Assembly: GCA_035763085.1 (NCBI GenBank)
Contig: DASUBV010000118.1
Coordinates: forward strand, 1-20,079
Length of the DNA stretch: 20,079 nt
Direction of reading: 5' to 3'
DNA from: DASUBV01 sp035763085
Lineage (GTDB): Bacteria; Actinomycetota; Actinomycetes; Streptosporangiales; Streptosporangiaceae
Position 1 is the first letter of the stretch; every line of letters begins with the position of its first letter. The notes under the pieces are model-generated. The model saw only the letters and a program-made list of their open reading frames with translations, ran no database searches and was not told the DNA's origin. The position numbers were made by a program, and so were the translations under genes. Shown piece after piece: positions 1 through 6,111 of the stretch.

Positions 1-37
1 GGTCAGTCGCGGTCAGTTCCCTGACGCGGCGGCGGGA

Positions 38-817
38 TCAGGCGCCGTAGCGGCGCTTCCGGGCCGCGTAGCTGCGGATGGCCCGGAGGAGGTCGATCTC
101 CCGGAAGGCCGGCCAGTACGCGTCACAGAAGTACAGCTCGGAGTAGGCGCTCTGCCAGAGCAGGAAGTTAGACATGCGCAGCTCGCCGCTGGTCCGGATC
201 ACCAGGTCCGGGTCGGGCTGACCCGCCGTGTACAGATGCCGGGCAATGTCCTCGGCGGCCAGGCGGGCGGCGACATCCTCCAGGGACATCCCGCGGGCGG
301 CATACTCCTCCAGCGCCTCGCGAACCGCGTCGATGACCTCCTGCCGCCCGCCGTAGCCGATGGCGAGCGTGACCTGGAAGCCGCTGTCACACCCGCGGGT
401 CGCCTCAGCGGCCTCCTTGAGCGCGTGGGCCGTGCTGTCGGGGAGGGCGTCGAGGGCGCCGGCGACCAGCACCTGCCACCGGCCGCCCGGCTGGGCGAGC
501 TGGGTCGTGACTACCTCCTCGATCACCTGCATCAGGTACGCCACCTCCTGGTCGTCGCGGCGCTGCAGGTTCTCGGTGGAGCACACGAACACGGTTACGT
601 GCCGGATGCCGAGGCCCTCGCACCAGGACAGGAGATCCCTGGCGTGCTCGGCGCCGTACCGGTGGCCCAGGCTCGGGCTGGCCAGGCCTGCCTGCCGGGC
701 CCAGCGCCGGTTCCCGTCCATGATCAGGCCGATGTGCGCCGGCAGCTTGCCGCCGGCCAGGACCTGCCGCCGGAGGCGGCGGCTGTAGAGCGCGTAGAGC
801 GGGTCGGTCAGTCGCAT
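38..817 (-). CDS. uppS: cis-prenyl (Z-isoprenyl) diphosphate synthase, short-chain Rv1086-like
   Basis: A 259-residue member of the UPP synthase (cis-prenyltransferase) family, which adds isopentenyl diphosphate to an allylic diphosphate with Z geometry. Visible signatures are HIGLIMDGNRRWA (about residues 28-40; the Asp binds Mg-diphosphate), STENLQR, GYGGRQEVIDAVR, and the C-terminal RTSGELRMSNFLLWQSAYSE block that contacts IPP and the dimer partner. From memory, the start (DPLYALYSRRLR) and the STENLQR/GYGGR spacing resemble mycobacterial Rv1086, a (2Z,6E)-farnesyl diphosphate synthase, more than long-chain decaprenyl or undecaprenyl synthases; this is an inference. The product would feed polyprenyl-phosphate carriers or a terpenoid. 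The ATG at 817 has no Shine-Dalgarno sequence and lies inside the operator shared with the divergent PadR fusion, so the transcript is probably leaderless or nearly so. The symbol is the family symbol, not a claim of C55 product. Confidence 0.93.
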   Translation of the reverse strand: MRLTDPLYALYSRRLRRQVLAGGKLPAHIGLIMDGNRRWARQAGLASPSLGHRYGAEHARDLLSWCEGLGIRHVTVFVCSTENLQRRDDQEVAYLMQVIEEVVTTQLAQPGGRWQVLVAGALDALPDSTAHALKEAAEATRGCDSGFQVTLAIGYGGRQEVIDAVREALEEYAARGMSLEDVAARLAAEDIARHLYTAGQPDPDLVIRTSGELRMSNFLLWQSAYSELYFCDAYWPAFREIDLLRAIRSYAARKRRYGA

Positions 818-849
818 AGTACGCAGCGTATAGTACGTGGCGCGTACTA
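817..849. promoter_or_regulatory. divergent operator/promoter with three TAGTACG-type half-sites
   Basis: TAGTACG occurs at 817-823 and 831-837, and its inverse CGTACTA at 843-849. The second and third form a perfect 7-bp inverted repeat with a 5-nt spacer, and the first is a direct repeat 14 bp away. A TATAGT -10-like hexamer for the rightward gene lies at 829-834, and the leftward gene starts at 817. Binding here would control both genes. The obvious candidate regulator is the PadR domain encoded at 874; this is inferred from position, and the motif differs from the textbook PadR ATGT/ACAT operator. Confidence 0.6.
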
Positions 850-873
850 GGCCAGATCGCGTGGAGGAGGAAC

Positions 874-1917
874 GTGGCCCGGACCAACGACGCCCAGCTG
901 CTGGTGCTGTCGGCGCTGGCCGACGGCCCGCTGCACGGCTACGCCATCAATGCCGCGATCGAGTCGGTGACCGGGCAGCGCCTGGGACCGGGCAGCCTGT
1001 ACGGCGCGCTGGCGCGCCTGGAGCGCCAGGCGCTCGTGGAGCCCGTGCCGGGGCAGGGCCGCCAGCAGCCGGTCCGGCTCACCCCGGCGGGCCGCGCGCT
1101 GCTCCAGCAAGAGGCGCACTCGATGGCCAGGGTCAGCGAGCACGTGTTCGAGGCAGCGGTGCCCGATCAGGTGCGGTACCTGGACCGGCTGGCCGCCACG
1201 GACGCGGCGCGCTCCTACAAGGCGGTCATGCTCGGCCTGCTCGGCGCCCGGCCCGGCCAGGCCATCGCCGACCTCGGGTGCGGGCCGGGAACCGACCTGG
1301 CCGCGCTGGCGGCCGCCGTCGCCCCGGCCGGGACCGTCATCGGGATCGACGCCAGCCCGGACATGGCCGCCCGCGCCCGCGAGCGCACGGCCGAGCTGGC
1401 CCCGGTCCGGGTGCAGGTCGCCGACCTGCAGGACCTTCCGCTCGCTGCCGGCAGCGTGGACGGCGCGCGGGCCGACCGGGTCCTGCAGCACGTGCAGAGC
1501 CCGGCGCGCGTGCTGGCCGAGGCCCGCCGCGTGCTGCGGCCGGGCGGGCGCCTGGTCCTGGGCGAGCCGGACTGGGACTCGCTGGCCATCGACTACCCCG
1601 ACGTGGCCCTCGCCCGCGCCTACACCCGGCACGTGGCCGACCGGATCGTCCGCAACGGGGTGATCGGCCGTCAGCTGGCTCGCCTGGCGACGCAGGCCGG
1701 CTTGTCCGTGCTCGACGTCGTGCCCGTCACCTCAGCTATCCGTGACGTGCGCTCGGCCGATCAGATCCTCGGCCTGCAGCGCAACACCGAGCGGGCGGTC
1801 GCGGCCGGGTATCTCACCGCCGGCGCCGCCCGCGAGTGGCTGCGCCGCCTGGCCGCGGAGCCGTTTTTCGCCGCTGTCACGCTGTACGTGGCGCTCGCCG
1901 AGGTGCCCCCGGCGTAG
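874..1917 (+). CDS. PadR-type winged-helix domain fused to class I SAM methyltransferase
   Basis: A 347-residue two-domain protein. Residues about 5-80 (LLVLSALADGPLHGYAI, then SLYGALARLERQALVEP and RLTPAGRALL) are a PadR-like winged helix that would bind DNA. Residues about 115-345 are a Rossmann methyltransferase: motif I DLGCGPGT (133-140), acidic GIDAS (157-161), ADLQDLPL (183-190) and the LRPGGRLVLGEPDW strand. This domain resembles UbiE/Methyltransf_11 enzymes. The GTG start follows GGAGGAGG at 863-870. Stand-alone PadR proteins are about 110-180 residues, so the C-terminal enzyme replaces or adds to the usual dimerisation helix. It is transcribed away from the prenyl synthase across a shared operator, so autoregulation is plausible. 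Whether the methyltransferase half is active, or senses SAM or a small-molecule substrate as an effector, is not evident. No frameshift is seen, so the fusion looks genuine. Confidence 0.88.
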   Translation: MARTNDAQLLVLSALADGPLHGYAINAAIESVTGQRLGPGSLYGALARLERQALVEPVPGQGRQQPVRLTPAGRALLQQEAHSMARVSEHVFEAAVPDQVRYLDRLAATDAARSYKAVMLGLLGARPGQAIADLGCGPGTDLAALAAAVAPAGTVIGIDASPDMAARARERTAELAPVRVQVADLQDLPLAAGSVDGARADRVLQHVQSPARVLAEARRVLRPGGRLVLGEPDWDSLAIDYPDVALARAYTRHVADRIVRNGVIGRQLARLATQAGLSVLDVVPVTSAIRDVRSADQILGLQRNTERAVAAGYLTAGAAREWLRRLAAEPFFAAVTLYVALAEVPPA

Positions 1918-1960
1918 CGGCCCGGACCCGTCCGCCCGGCAGCCGGCGACGTCGCGCAGG

Positions 1961-1982
1961 CAGCCGGGGCCGGCGCCGGCTG
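1961..1982. terminator. possible bidirectional hairpin between convergent genes
   Basis: CAGCCGG (1961-1967) and CCGGCTG (1976-1982) form a 7-bp perfect stem with an 8-nt loop, in the 118-bp gap between the convergent PadR-methyltransferase and NTF2-like genes. There is no T-tract, so it is only a candidate terminator; GC-rich DNA makes such stems common by chance. Confidence 0.3.
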
Positions 1983-2035
1983 GCGACGAGGGAATACCGG
2001 CCCGCGGCAGCGCACCGCCCGCGCGGCGGCAGGCG

Positions 2036-2491
2036 CTAGCCAGCGGAGTCTGCGGCCAGCATGGCCGCGAGCTCGGGCAGCCGCCCTAGTGCGCGAGCAC
2101 CGGCGATCGGGTCGGAGTAGTCGCGGGCCGCCGCGATGAGTCCGTCGCGGAATTGCAGCACCATGACGAAATTCATCGAGAACGGGCTTGCATCGCTGAC
2201 GAGCCTGCCGTCCATCCGGTACTCAGCCACCAGCACCACCGGGTCGGTCGTCTCGTGGATGCGCACGTCATAGACGCGGGTGTAGTGCCGCACCGCGCGG
2301 CCGGCCGCGAACCGGGCCCGGAGCTCCTCGCGCGTCGTCTCGATGCGACCGGGCGTCAGGCCGGAGGCGAAGGGCATCTCGATGACGACGTGGTCGGCGT
2401 AGCAGTCGGCTATGTCGCCCGGCTGCGGGCTCACGGCGGCTTGCAGGAACCGCTCGATGGTCTGCCGGGGACTGCTGATCGTCGTGGTCAC
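2036..2491 (-). CDS. NTF2/SnoaL-like fold protein
   Basis: A protein of about 151 residues with the cone-shaped NTF2/SnoaL-like pattern: an N-terminal helix (TIERFLQAAVSPQPGDIADCYADHVVIEMPF), a central region (EELRARFAAGRAVRHYTRVYDVRIHE), then paired strands (VVLVAEYRMDGRL; FVMVLQFRDGLIAAARDYSDP). The family includes ketosteroid isomerases, polyketide cyclases and many uncharacterised binders, so no reaction is assigned. The start was placed at GTG 2491 because GGGAGG lies about 8 nt upstream; an in-frame ATG at 2530 has no such site and would add 13 residues that run through the promoter. It is divergent from the TetR gene at 2594, so it is probably that regulator's target. Confidence 0.8.
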   Translation of the reverse strand: MTTTISSPRQTIERFLQAAVSPQPGDIADCYADHVVIEMPFASGLTPGRIETTREELRARFAAGRAVRHYTRVYDVRIHETTDPVVLVAEYRMDGRLVSDASPFSMNFVMVLQFRDGLIAAARDYSDPIAGARALGRLPELAAMLAADSAG

Positions 2492-2515
2492 AGGTCTGGT
2501 CCTCCCTGATCGGAA

Positions 2516-2565
2516 TATAATCGGAGACATCGCCCCGCTTAGACAGTACCGGAGACTGCGCCCCG
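2516..2565 (+). promoter_or_regulatory. TATAAT promoter element and 28-bp-spaced direct repeats upstream of TetR gene
   Basis: A perfect TATAAT sits at 2516-2521 on the plus strand in otherwise GC-rich DNA, predicting a start near 2528. Two 16-bp direct repeats, CGGAGACATCGCCCCG (2522-2537) and CGGAGACTGCGCCCCG (2550-2565), differ at two positions and are offset by 28 bp. They lie at and just after the predicted start, where a bound TetR protein would block transcription. The reverse complement of the same AT-rich stretch can supply a -10 for the divergent NTF2-like gene. Operator function is inferred. Confidence 0.5.
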
Positions 2566-2593
2566 GTTACCGCCGGCCGGCAGGAGGAGCCCC

Positions 2594-3178
2594 CTGACAT
2601 CACCGAAGCCGCTGCGCGCGGACGCCCGCCGGAACCGGGACCGCCTGATCGAGGTCGCCACCGCGGCCTTTGCCGCGGACGGCCTGGCCGTGTCCCTCGA
2701 TGAGATCGCCCGCCGGGCCGGCGTCGGCCCGGGCACGCTGTACCGGCACTTCCCGACCAAGGAGGGACTGTTCGAGGCGGTCGTCCAGCACCGCCTGGCC
2801 GGACTCGCCGAGCATGCCCGGTCGCTGCGCACCGCCGGCGACCCGGGCGCGGCGCTGCTGGAGTTCGTCGACCGGCTCGTGCTCGAGGCCGCTCCCAAGC
2901 GGGATCTTGTGGACGCGCTCACCAGCGCAGGCGTCCAGGTCGGCCCGGCGGTCATGGCGACCGCCGGGTCACTGCAGGCCGAGGCAGGCGAGCTGCTGCG
3001 GCGCGCTCAGCGCCAGCACGCCATCCGCGGCGACATCGGCACCGACGAGCTGATGGCGCTGATCTCCGGTGTCCTGGTCGCCCTCCGGCCAGGCGGCACG
3101 CGCCATCCGGATCCGCGGCTCGTGCTGGCGGTCATCCGGGACGGCCTGCGGGCGCCGGGCGCCGGCGTGCCAGGCTGA
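2594..3178 (+). CDS. TetR/AcrR family transcriptional regulator, apparent CTG start
   Basis: A TetR-family repressor of about 194 residues. The N-terminal DNA-binding region reads RNRDRLIEVATAAFAADG, then SLDEIARRAGVGPGTLYRHFPTKEGLFEAVV, the canonical helix 1 plus helix-turn-helix. The C-terminal half (ALLEFVDRLVLEA...LISGVLVALRPGG) is the ligand-binding and dimer domain. Helix 1 lies upstream of the first GTG (2690) in the same frame. Between the upstream in-frame stop (2540-2542) and that GTG, the only start-like codon with a ribosome-binding site is CTG at 2594, six nt after AGGAGG (2582-2587). Using the GTG would delete helix 1. No ATG, GTG or TTG exists in the stretch between the stop and the CTG. 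The gene is divergent from the NTF2-like gene at 2036, its likely target along with its own promoter; the inducer is unknown. Confidence 0.85.
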   Translation: MTSPKPLRADARRNRDRLIEVATAAFAADGLAVSLDEIARRAGVGPGTLYRHFPTKEGLFEAVVQHRLAGLAEHARSLRTAGDPGAALLEFVDRLVLEAAPKRDLVDALTSAGVQVGPAVMATAGSLQAEAGELLRRAQRQHAIRGDIGTDELMALISGVLVALRPGGTRHPDPRLVLAVIRDGLRAPGAGVPG

Positions 3179-3236
3179 GCTGGCGCGCCTGTCCGCCGCG
3201 TGCGCGGCCCTGCCGAGGCTGGCAACCGCTACCGGA

Positions 3237-3893
3237 TCAGGACACGGGCGGGCCGGTCTCCCGCCAGTACACCGCCTTGACCCAGATCGTCGCCAGCGCG
3301 TCGAGCGCGCGCTCGTCATCGAACGGCACGTCTCTCTCGCCGCCCTGGCCGAGCCAGATGTAGCAGAAGTGCTCGAGCATGGCCGACAGCGCCGACGCGG
3401 TCAGGACCGGGTCGACGCCCGGGCAGTAGCCATCGGCCTGGGCCGACCGGATGGCACCGGCGATGCGGGCAATCGCCTCGGCCCGCAGTTCCAGCCACCG
3501 GTCGCGGAACCGGCCCTCGATCATGGCTGCCTGGAAGATGCCGATGAGCTCACCGCGCCGCTTAGCGTAGGTTCGCCAGAAGCCGGTGACGGCCTCGCGC
3601 AGCGCCTCCTCGCGGGCCAGCCCTGCCCGGTAGGGCAGGACCGCCATCGAGGTGGCCTCGGCGTGGAACTCCTCGGCCAGCGCGATGAGCAGGTCGGCCT
3701 TGGTGTCGTAGTAGTTGTAGAACGACGCCACCGACCGGCCCGCTGCCGCGGCGATGTCGCTGATCCTGGCGTTGAGGTAGCCGTCCCTGGCGAACACCAG
3801 GCGCGCCGCGTCCCGGAAGGCCTCGTCAGTCTGCCGCCCCTTGCGCGTCGCCTTCCCGGCCCGGGCCGGCGCGGCAGCGGCCGTCCCGCTCAC
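3237..3893 (-). CDS. TetR/AcrR family transcriptional regulator
   Basis: A 218-residue TetR-family regulator. The DNA-binding region spans about residues 20-70 (TDEAFRDAARLVFARDGYLNARISDIAAAAGRS, then VASFYNYYDTKADLLIAL). The C-terminal domain carries TYAKRRGELIGIFQAAMIEGRFRDRWLELRAEAI and AMLEHFCYIWLGQG, the pattern seen in regulators beside acyl-CoA catabolic genes. The start was taken as GTG 3893, which overlaps the stop of the acyl-CoA ligase by GTGA; the open frame continues upstream but through the ligase. As the third gene of VOC > ligase > TetR it is probably a local feedback repressor, perhaps responding to a CoA thioester. The palindrome at 6034-6055 ahead of the operon is its most likely site. 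Ligand and site are inferred. Confidence 0.87.
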   Translation of the reverse strand: MSGTAAAAPARAGKATRKGRQTDEAFRDAARLVFARDGYLNARISDIAAAAGRSVASFYNYYDTKADLLIALAEEFHAEATSMAVLPYRAGLAREEALREAVTGFWRTYAKRRGELIGIFQAAMIEGRFRDRWLELRAEAIARIAGAIRSAQADGYCPGVDPVLTASALSAMLEHFCYIWLGQGGERDVPFDDERALDALATIWVKAVYWRETGPPVS

Positions 3894-5401
3894 GACACCC
3901 GCCGGTCCCGGCCGGCCCAGAACGGCTCCCGCAGCGCCGCGCGCAGCACCTTGCCGGTCGCGTTCCTCGGCAGTTCGGGGACGACGCTCACGCTGGCCGG
4001 GCACTTGAACCCGGCGAGCCGCTCGCGGGCCCAGCCGGCCAGCTCGGCCAGCTCCAGCCCGGGCCCGGCGACCACGATGGCGTGGACGCTCTCGCCCCAC
4101 CGCTCGTCCGGGATGCCGATGACCGCGGCCTCGACCACGCAGGGATGCCGGGCCAGCACCGCCTCGACCTCGGCCGGGAACACGTTCTCCCCGCCGCTGA
4201 TCACCACGTCCGTCAGCCGGTCGATGATCGTCACGTACTGGTCAGCATCCATGACCCCGACGTCGCCGGTCCGGTAGAACCCGTCGGGCGTCAGCGCCGC
4301 GGCCGAGGCCTCCGGGTCACGCCAGTAACCGGGCAGCGGGAAGGCGCCCCGCACCTGAATCTCACTGCGCTCCCCGAGCCGCACTTCCCAGCCCAGCGAC
4401 GGCCTGCCCGCCGTGGCCAGCCGGCCGCGCGCCGGATCATGATCCTCGGGCGGCAGCGAGCAGATCGGCAGCGGCCCGGTCTCACTGCTGGCGTAGTTCT
4501 GCCGGAACCGGCAGCCCAGTACGGTCACCGCGCGCTCCAGCACGTCGGGCCGGATCGGCGAGGCGCCGTAGACGATCTCGGCCAGGTGCGACAGGTCCGG
4601 CCGGACCGCCCGCGAGGCAACCTCCGCGGTCACCGCCTGGATCAAGGTCGGCACCAGCTGGGTGAGCTGGATCCGCCGGCCCGCGAGCTCGTCCACGAAG
4701 CCGGCCGGGTCGAAGCCGCCGAGCAGGTGCAGGTGCCCGCCGGTGAACAGCACGTAGCTGAGGTTCGCCAGCCCGGCGACATGAAACAGCGGCAGCGCGC
4801 TCAGGTGGCGGGCGCCGGGCGCGGCCTCGGGCACCTCCAGGTTCATGAACACGACGGCCGCGATCAGCTGCTGATGGGTCAGCGGCACCAGCTTGGGCTT
4901 GCCCGTCGTACCGCTGGTGTGCAGCAGGATCGCGGGCTCCGGCCCGCGCAGCCGCCCGGCCGGGCGCTCGGGCGGCACGGCCGGCGCGCCGTTTCCCGGG
5001 CGCGGGCCAGGAACCTTCAGGACCGGAACGCCGTCGTCGAGGGCGGCGGCCACGTGCCCGGCCAGTGCGGTGCAGTCGTCATCGGCCAGGATTGCTCGTG
5101 GCTGCATGAGGGCCAGCAGGGCAGCAGCCTCAGGCTCGGCGAGGCGCCAGCTGACCGCGGCGGGGAGCGCGCCGGCCCGGATCAGGCCGAACATGGCGGT
5201 GACCCAGCCGACCTGGTTACGGGCGATGACCGGCACGACGTCGCCGGGCCGGATGCCGGCCGCCGCGTACTGCGCCGCCGACCGGTCCATCGCCGCGGCC
5301 AGGCCGGCATAGGTCAGCTCGGCGCCCAGATGATCGGTGAGCGCCACGGCACCGGGGTGCACCGCGGCCCGCCACTCCAGGACATGGACGAACGACAGCA
5401 C
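3890..5401 (-). CDS. AMP-dependent acyl-CoA synthetase/ligase (paralogue 1)
   Basis: A class I adenylate-forming enzyme of about 503 residues that would activate a carboxylic acid with ATP and join it to CoA. Visible motifs are the phosphate loop HTSGTTGKPK (161-170), the RFRQNYASSETGP region, YRTGDVG, ISGGENVFPAEVEAVLARHP, and the C-terminal LPRNATGKVLR, whose Lys (about 484) is the catalytic lysine. No PCP domain follows, which favours CoA-ligase activity over a peptide-synthetase role. The GTG at 5401 was chosen because it begins VLSFVHVLEW, which aligns with the start of the second ligase at 11228 (MQSWIHVIEW) and lies just after the VOC stop. An ATG at 5458 would add 19 residues overlapping the VOC gene. 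It overlaps the downstream TetR by GTGA. The acid substrate (aromatic, alicyclic or fatty) cannot be told from sequence. Confidence 0.9.
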   Translation of the reverse strand: MLSFVHVLEWRAAVHPGAVALTDHLGAELTYAGLAAAMDRSAAQYAAAGIRPGDVVPVIARNQVGWVTAMFGLIRAGALPAAVSWRLAEPEAAALLALMQPRAILADDDCTALAGHVAAALDDGVPVLKVPGPRPGNGAPAVPPERPAGRLRGPEPAILLHTSGTTGKPKLVPLTHQQLIAAVVFMNLEVPEAAPGARHLSALPLFHVAGLANLSYVLFTGGHLHLLGGFDPAGFVDELAGRRIQLTQLVPTLIQAVTAEVASRAVRPDLSHLAEIVYGASPIRPDVLERAVTVLGCRFRQNYASSETGPLPICSLPPEDHDPARGRLATAGRPSLGWEVRLGERSEIQVRGAFPLPGYWRDPEASAAALTPDGFYRTGDVGVMDADQYVTIIDRLTDVVISGGENVFPAEVEAVLARHPCVVEAAVIGIPDERWGESVHAIVVAGPGLELAELAGWARERLAGFKCPASVSVVPELPRNATGKVLRAALREPFWAGRDRRVS

Positions 5402-5405
5402 CCGG

Positions 5406-5972
5406 CTAGACCCGCACGCCGGTGCGGTCGGCAGCGGTCTTGGGCTCATGCCGCACATCGCCGGGCTGGCCCATCACGCGCCGCCAGCACGCGAACTCCA
5501 GCAAGATCCCGTCCGGGTCCTGGAAATAGTACGAGCGGACGAACACGCCGGGGTGCAGTTCCCGCGCGACCCCCAGCTCACTGTCGTCGTGATCGAGGAT
5601 CGGGCTTACCTTCAGGCCCTTGGCCTTCAGCTTGGCCCGGTACTCCAGGAACTTCTCCTCCGGAACGTTGAACGCGACGTGGTTCATCGACCCGACCGCG
5701 CTAGTCCACTCCCCCAGCCCCGGCACCGTCACCGGCGCGGACACCCCGGGCACCGGATCCGGCGCATCGGGGAACCAGAAGAACGCCAGTGCGTTCCCGC
5801 CGCCCATGTCGAAGAAGAAATGCTGCCCCTGGCCCATCGGCAGGTCCAGCGTCTTGATCAGCCGCATGCCCAGCACCTGGGTGTAGAACTCCACCGTGCG
5901 CTGCATGTCCGAGCACACCAGCGCCAGGTGATTCACCCCGCCCAGGTCGAACTCGTCATTCCGCCACTCCAT
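5406..5972 (-). CDS. VOC superfamily protein (glyoxalase/extradiol dioxygenase-like)
   Basis: A 188-residue protein with two beta-alpha-beta-beta-beta modules: GGVNHLALVCSDMQRTVEFYTQVLGMRL (11-38) and GSMNHVAFNVPEEKFLEYRAKLKAKG (94-119), ending YFQDPDGILLEFACWRR. His15, His98 and Glu159 sit where type I extradiol dioxygenases and related VOC enzymes place metal ligands, so it is probably a metalloenzyme. Ring cleavage of a catechol is possible in view of the dihydrodiol pathway genes nearby, but isomerase or epimerase roles are equally compatible. The ATG at 5972 follows GGAGGG at good spacing; the long upstream extension of the frame is not supported. It is first in the operon with the ligase and TetR, and its C-terminal tail (GQPGDVRHEP...) is low-complexity. 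Confidence 0.85.
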   Translation of the reverse strand: MEWRNDEFDLGGVNHLALVCSDMQRTVEFYTQVLGMRLIKTLDLPMGQGQHFFFDMGGGNALAFFWFPDAPDPVPGVSAPVTVPGLGEWTSAVGSMNHVAFNVPEEKFLEYRAKLKAKGLKVSPILDHDDSELGVARELHPGVFVRSYYFQDPDGILLEFACWRRVMGQPGDVRHEPKTAADRTGVRV

Positions 5973-6033
5973 CAAGCCCTCCTGGATTCCTGCGGAAGCC
6001 TCGCGCCAGAGCCTGGCGCGCTCACTAGGACTA

Positions 6034-6055
6034 AATCTAAACTCAGATTCAGTTT
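6034..6055. promoter_or_regulatory. AT-rich interleaved palindromes in divergent promoter (VOC operon / hydrolase)
   Basis: In a 139-bp divergent gap, AATCT (6034-6038) pairs with AGATT (6045-6049), and AAACT (6039-6043) pairs with AGTTT (6051-6055), so two inverted repeats interlock. TAAACT (6038-6043, plus) and TAGATT (6041-6036, minus) both fit the -10 pattern TANNNT. A repressor bound here would switch off both directions. The TetR encoded at 3237 is the natural candidate (inference). Confidence 0.5.
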
Positions 6056-6111
6056 CGGGCCAGAGCCCGCCAGGAAAGGTGCCGCGCTGGCGCGCTAAGG
6101 AGGTGCGGCTA

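Noticed and set aside
1..37. GGTCAGT direct repeat at the window edge
   Set aside because: Only seven bases repeated twice, next to a gene end; too short to interpret.
236..850. Long open frame opposite the prenyl synthase
   Set aside because: It is a GC-driven antisense shadow with no domain-like pattern; the minus-strand frame has full family motifs.
2492..2530. ATG start at 2530 for the NTF2-like protein
   Set aside because: It has no Shine-Dalgarno sequence and runs through the promoter; GTG 2491 has GGGAGG correctly placed.
5402..5458. ATG start at 5458 for ligase 1
   Set aside because: It would overlap the VOC coding region by over 50 nt and add residues absent from the paralogue at 11228; GTG 5401 fits better.
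4082..5671. 529-codon open frame opposite ligase 1
   Set aside because: Composition is Arg/Gly/Pro-rich shadow sequence with no motif; the opposite strand encodes a complete acyl-CoA ligase.
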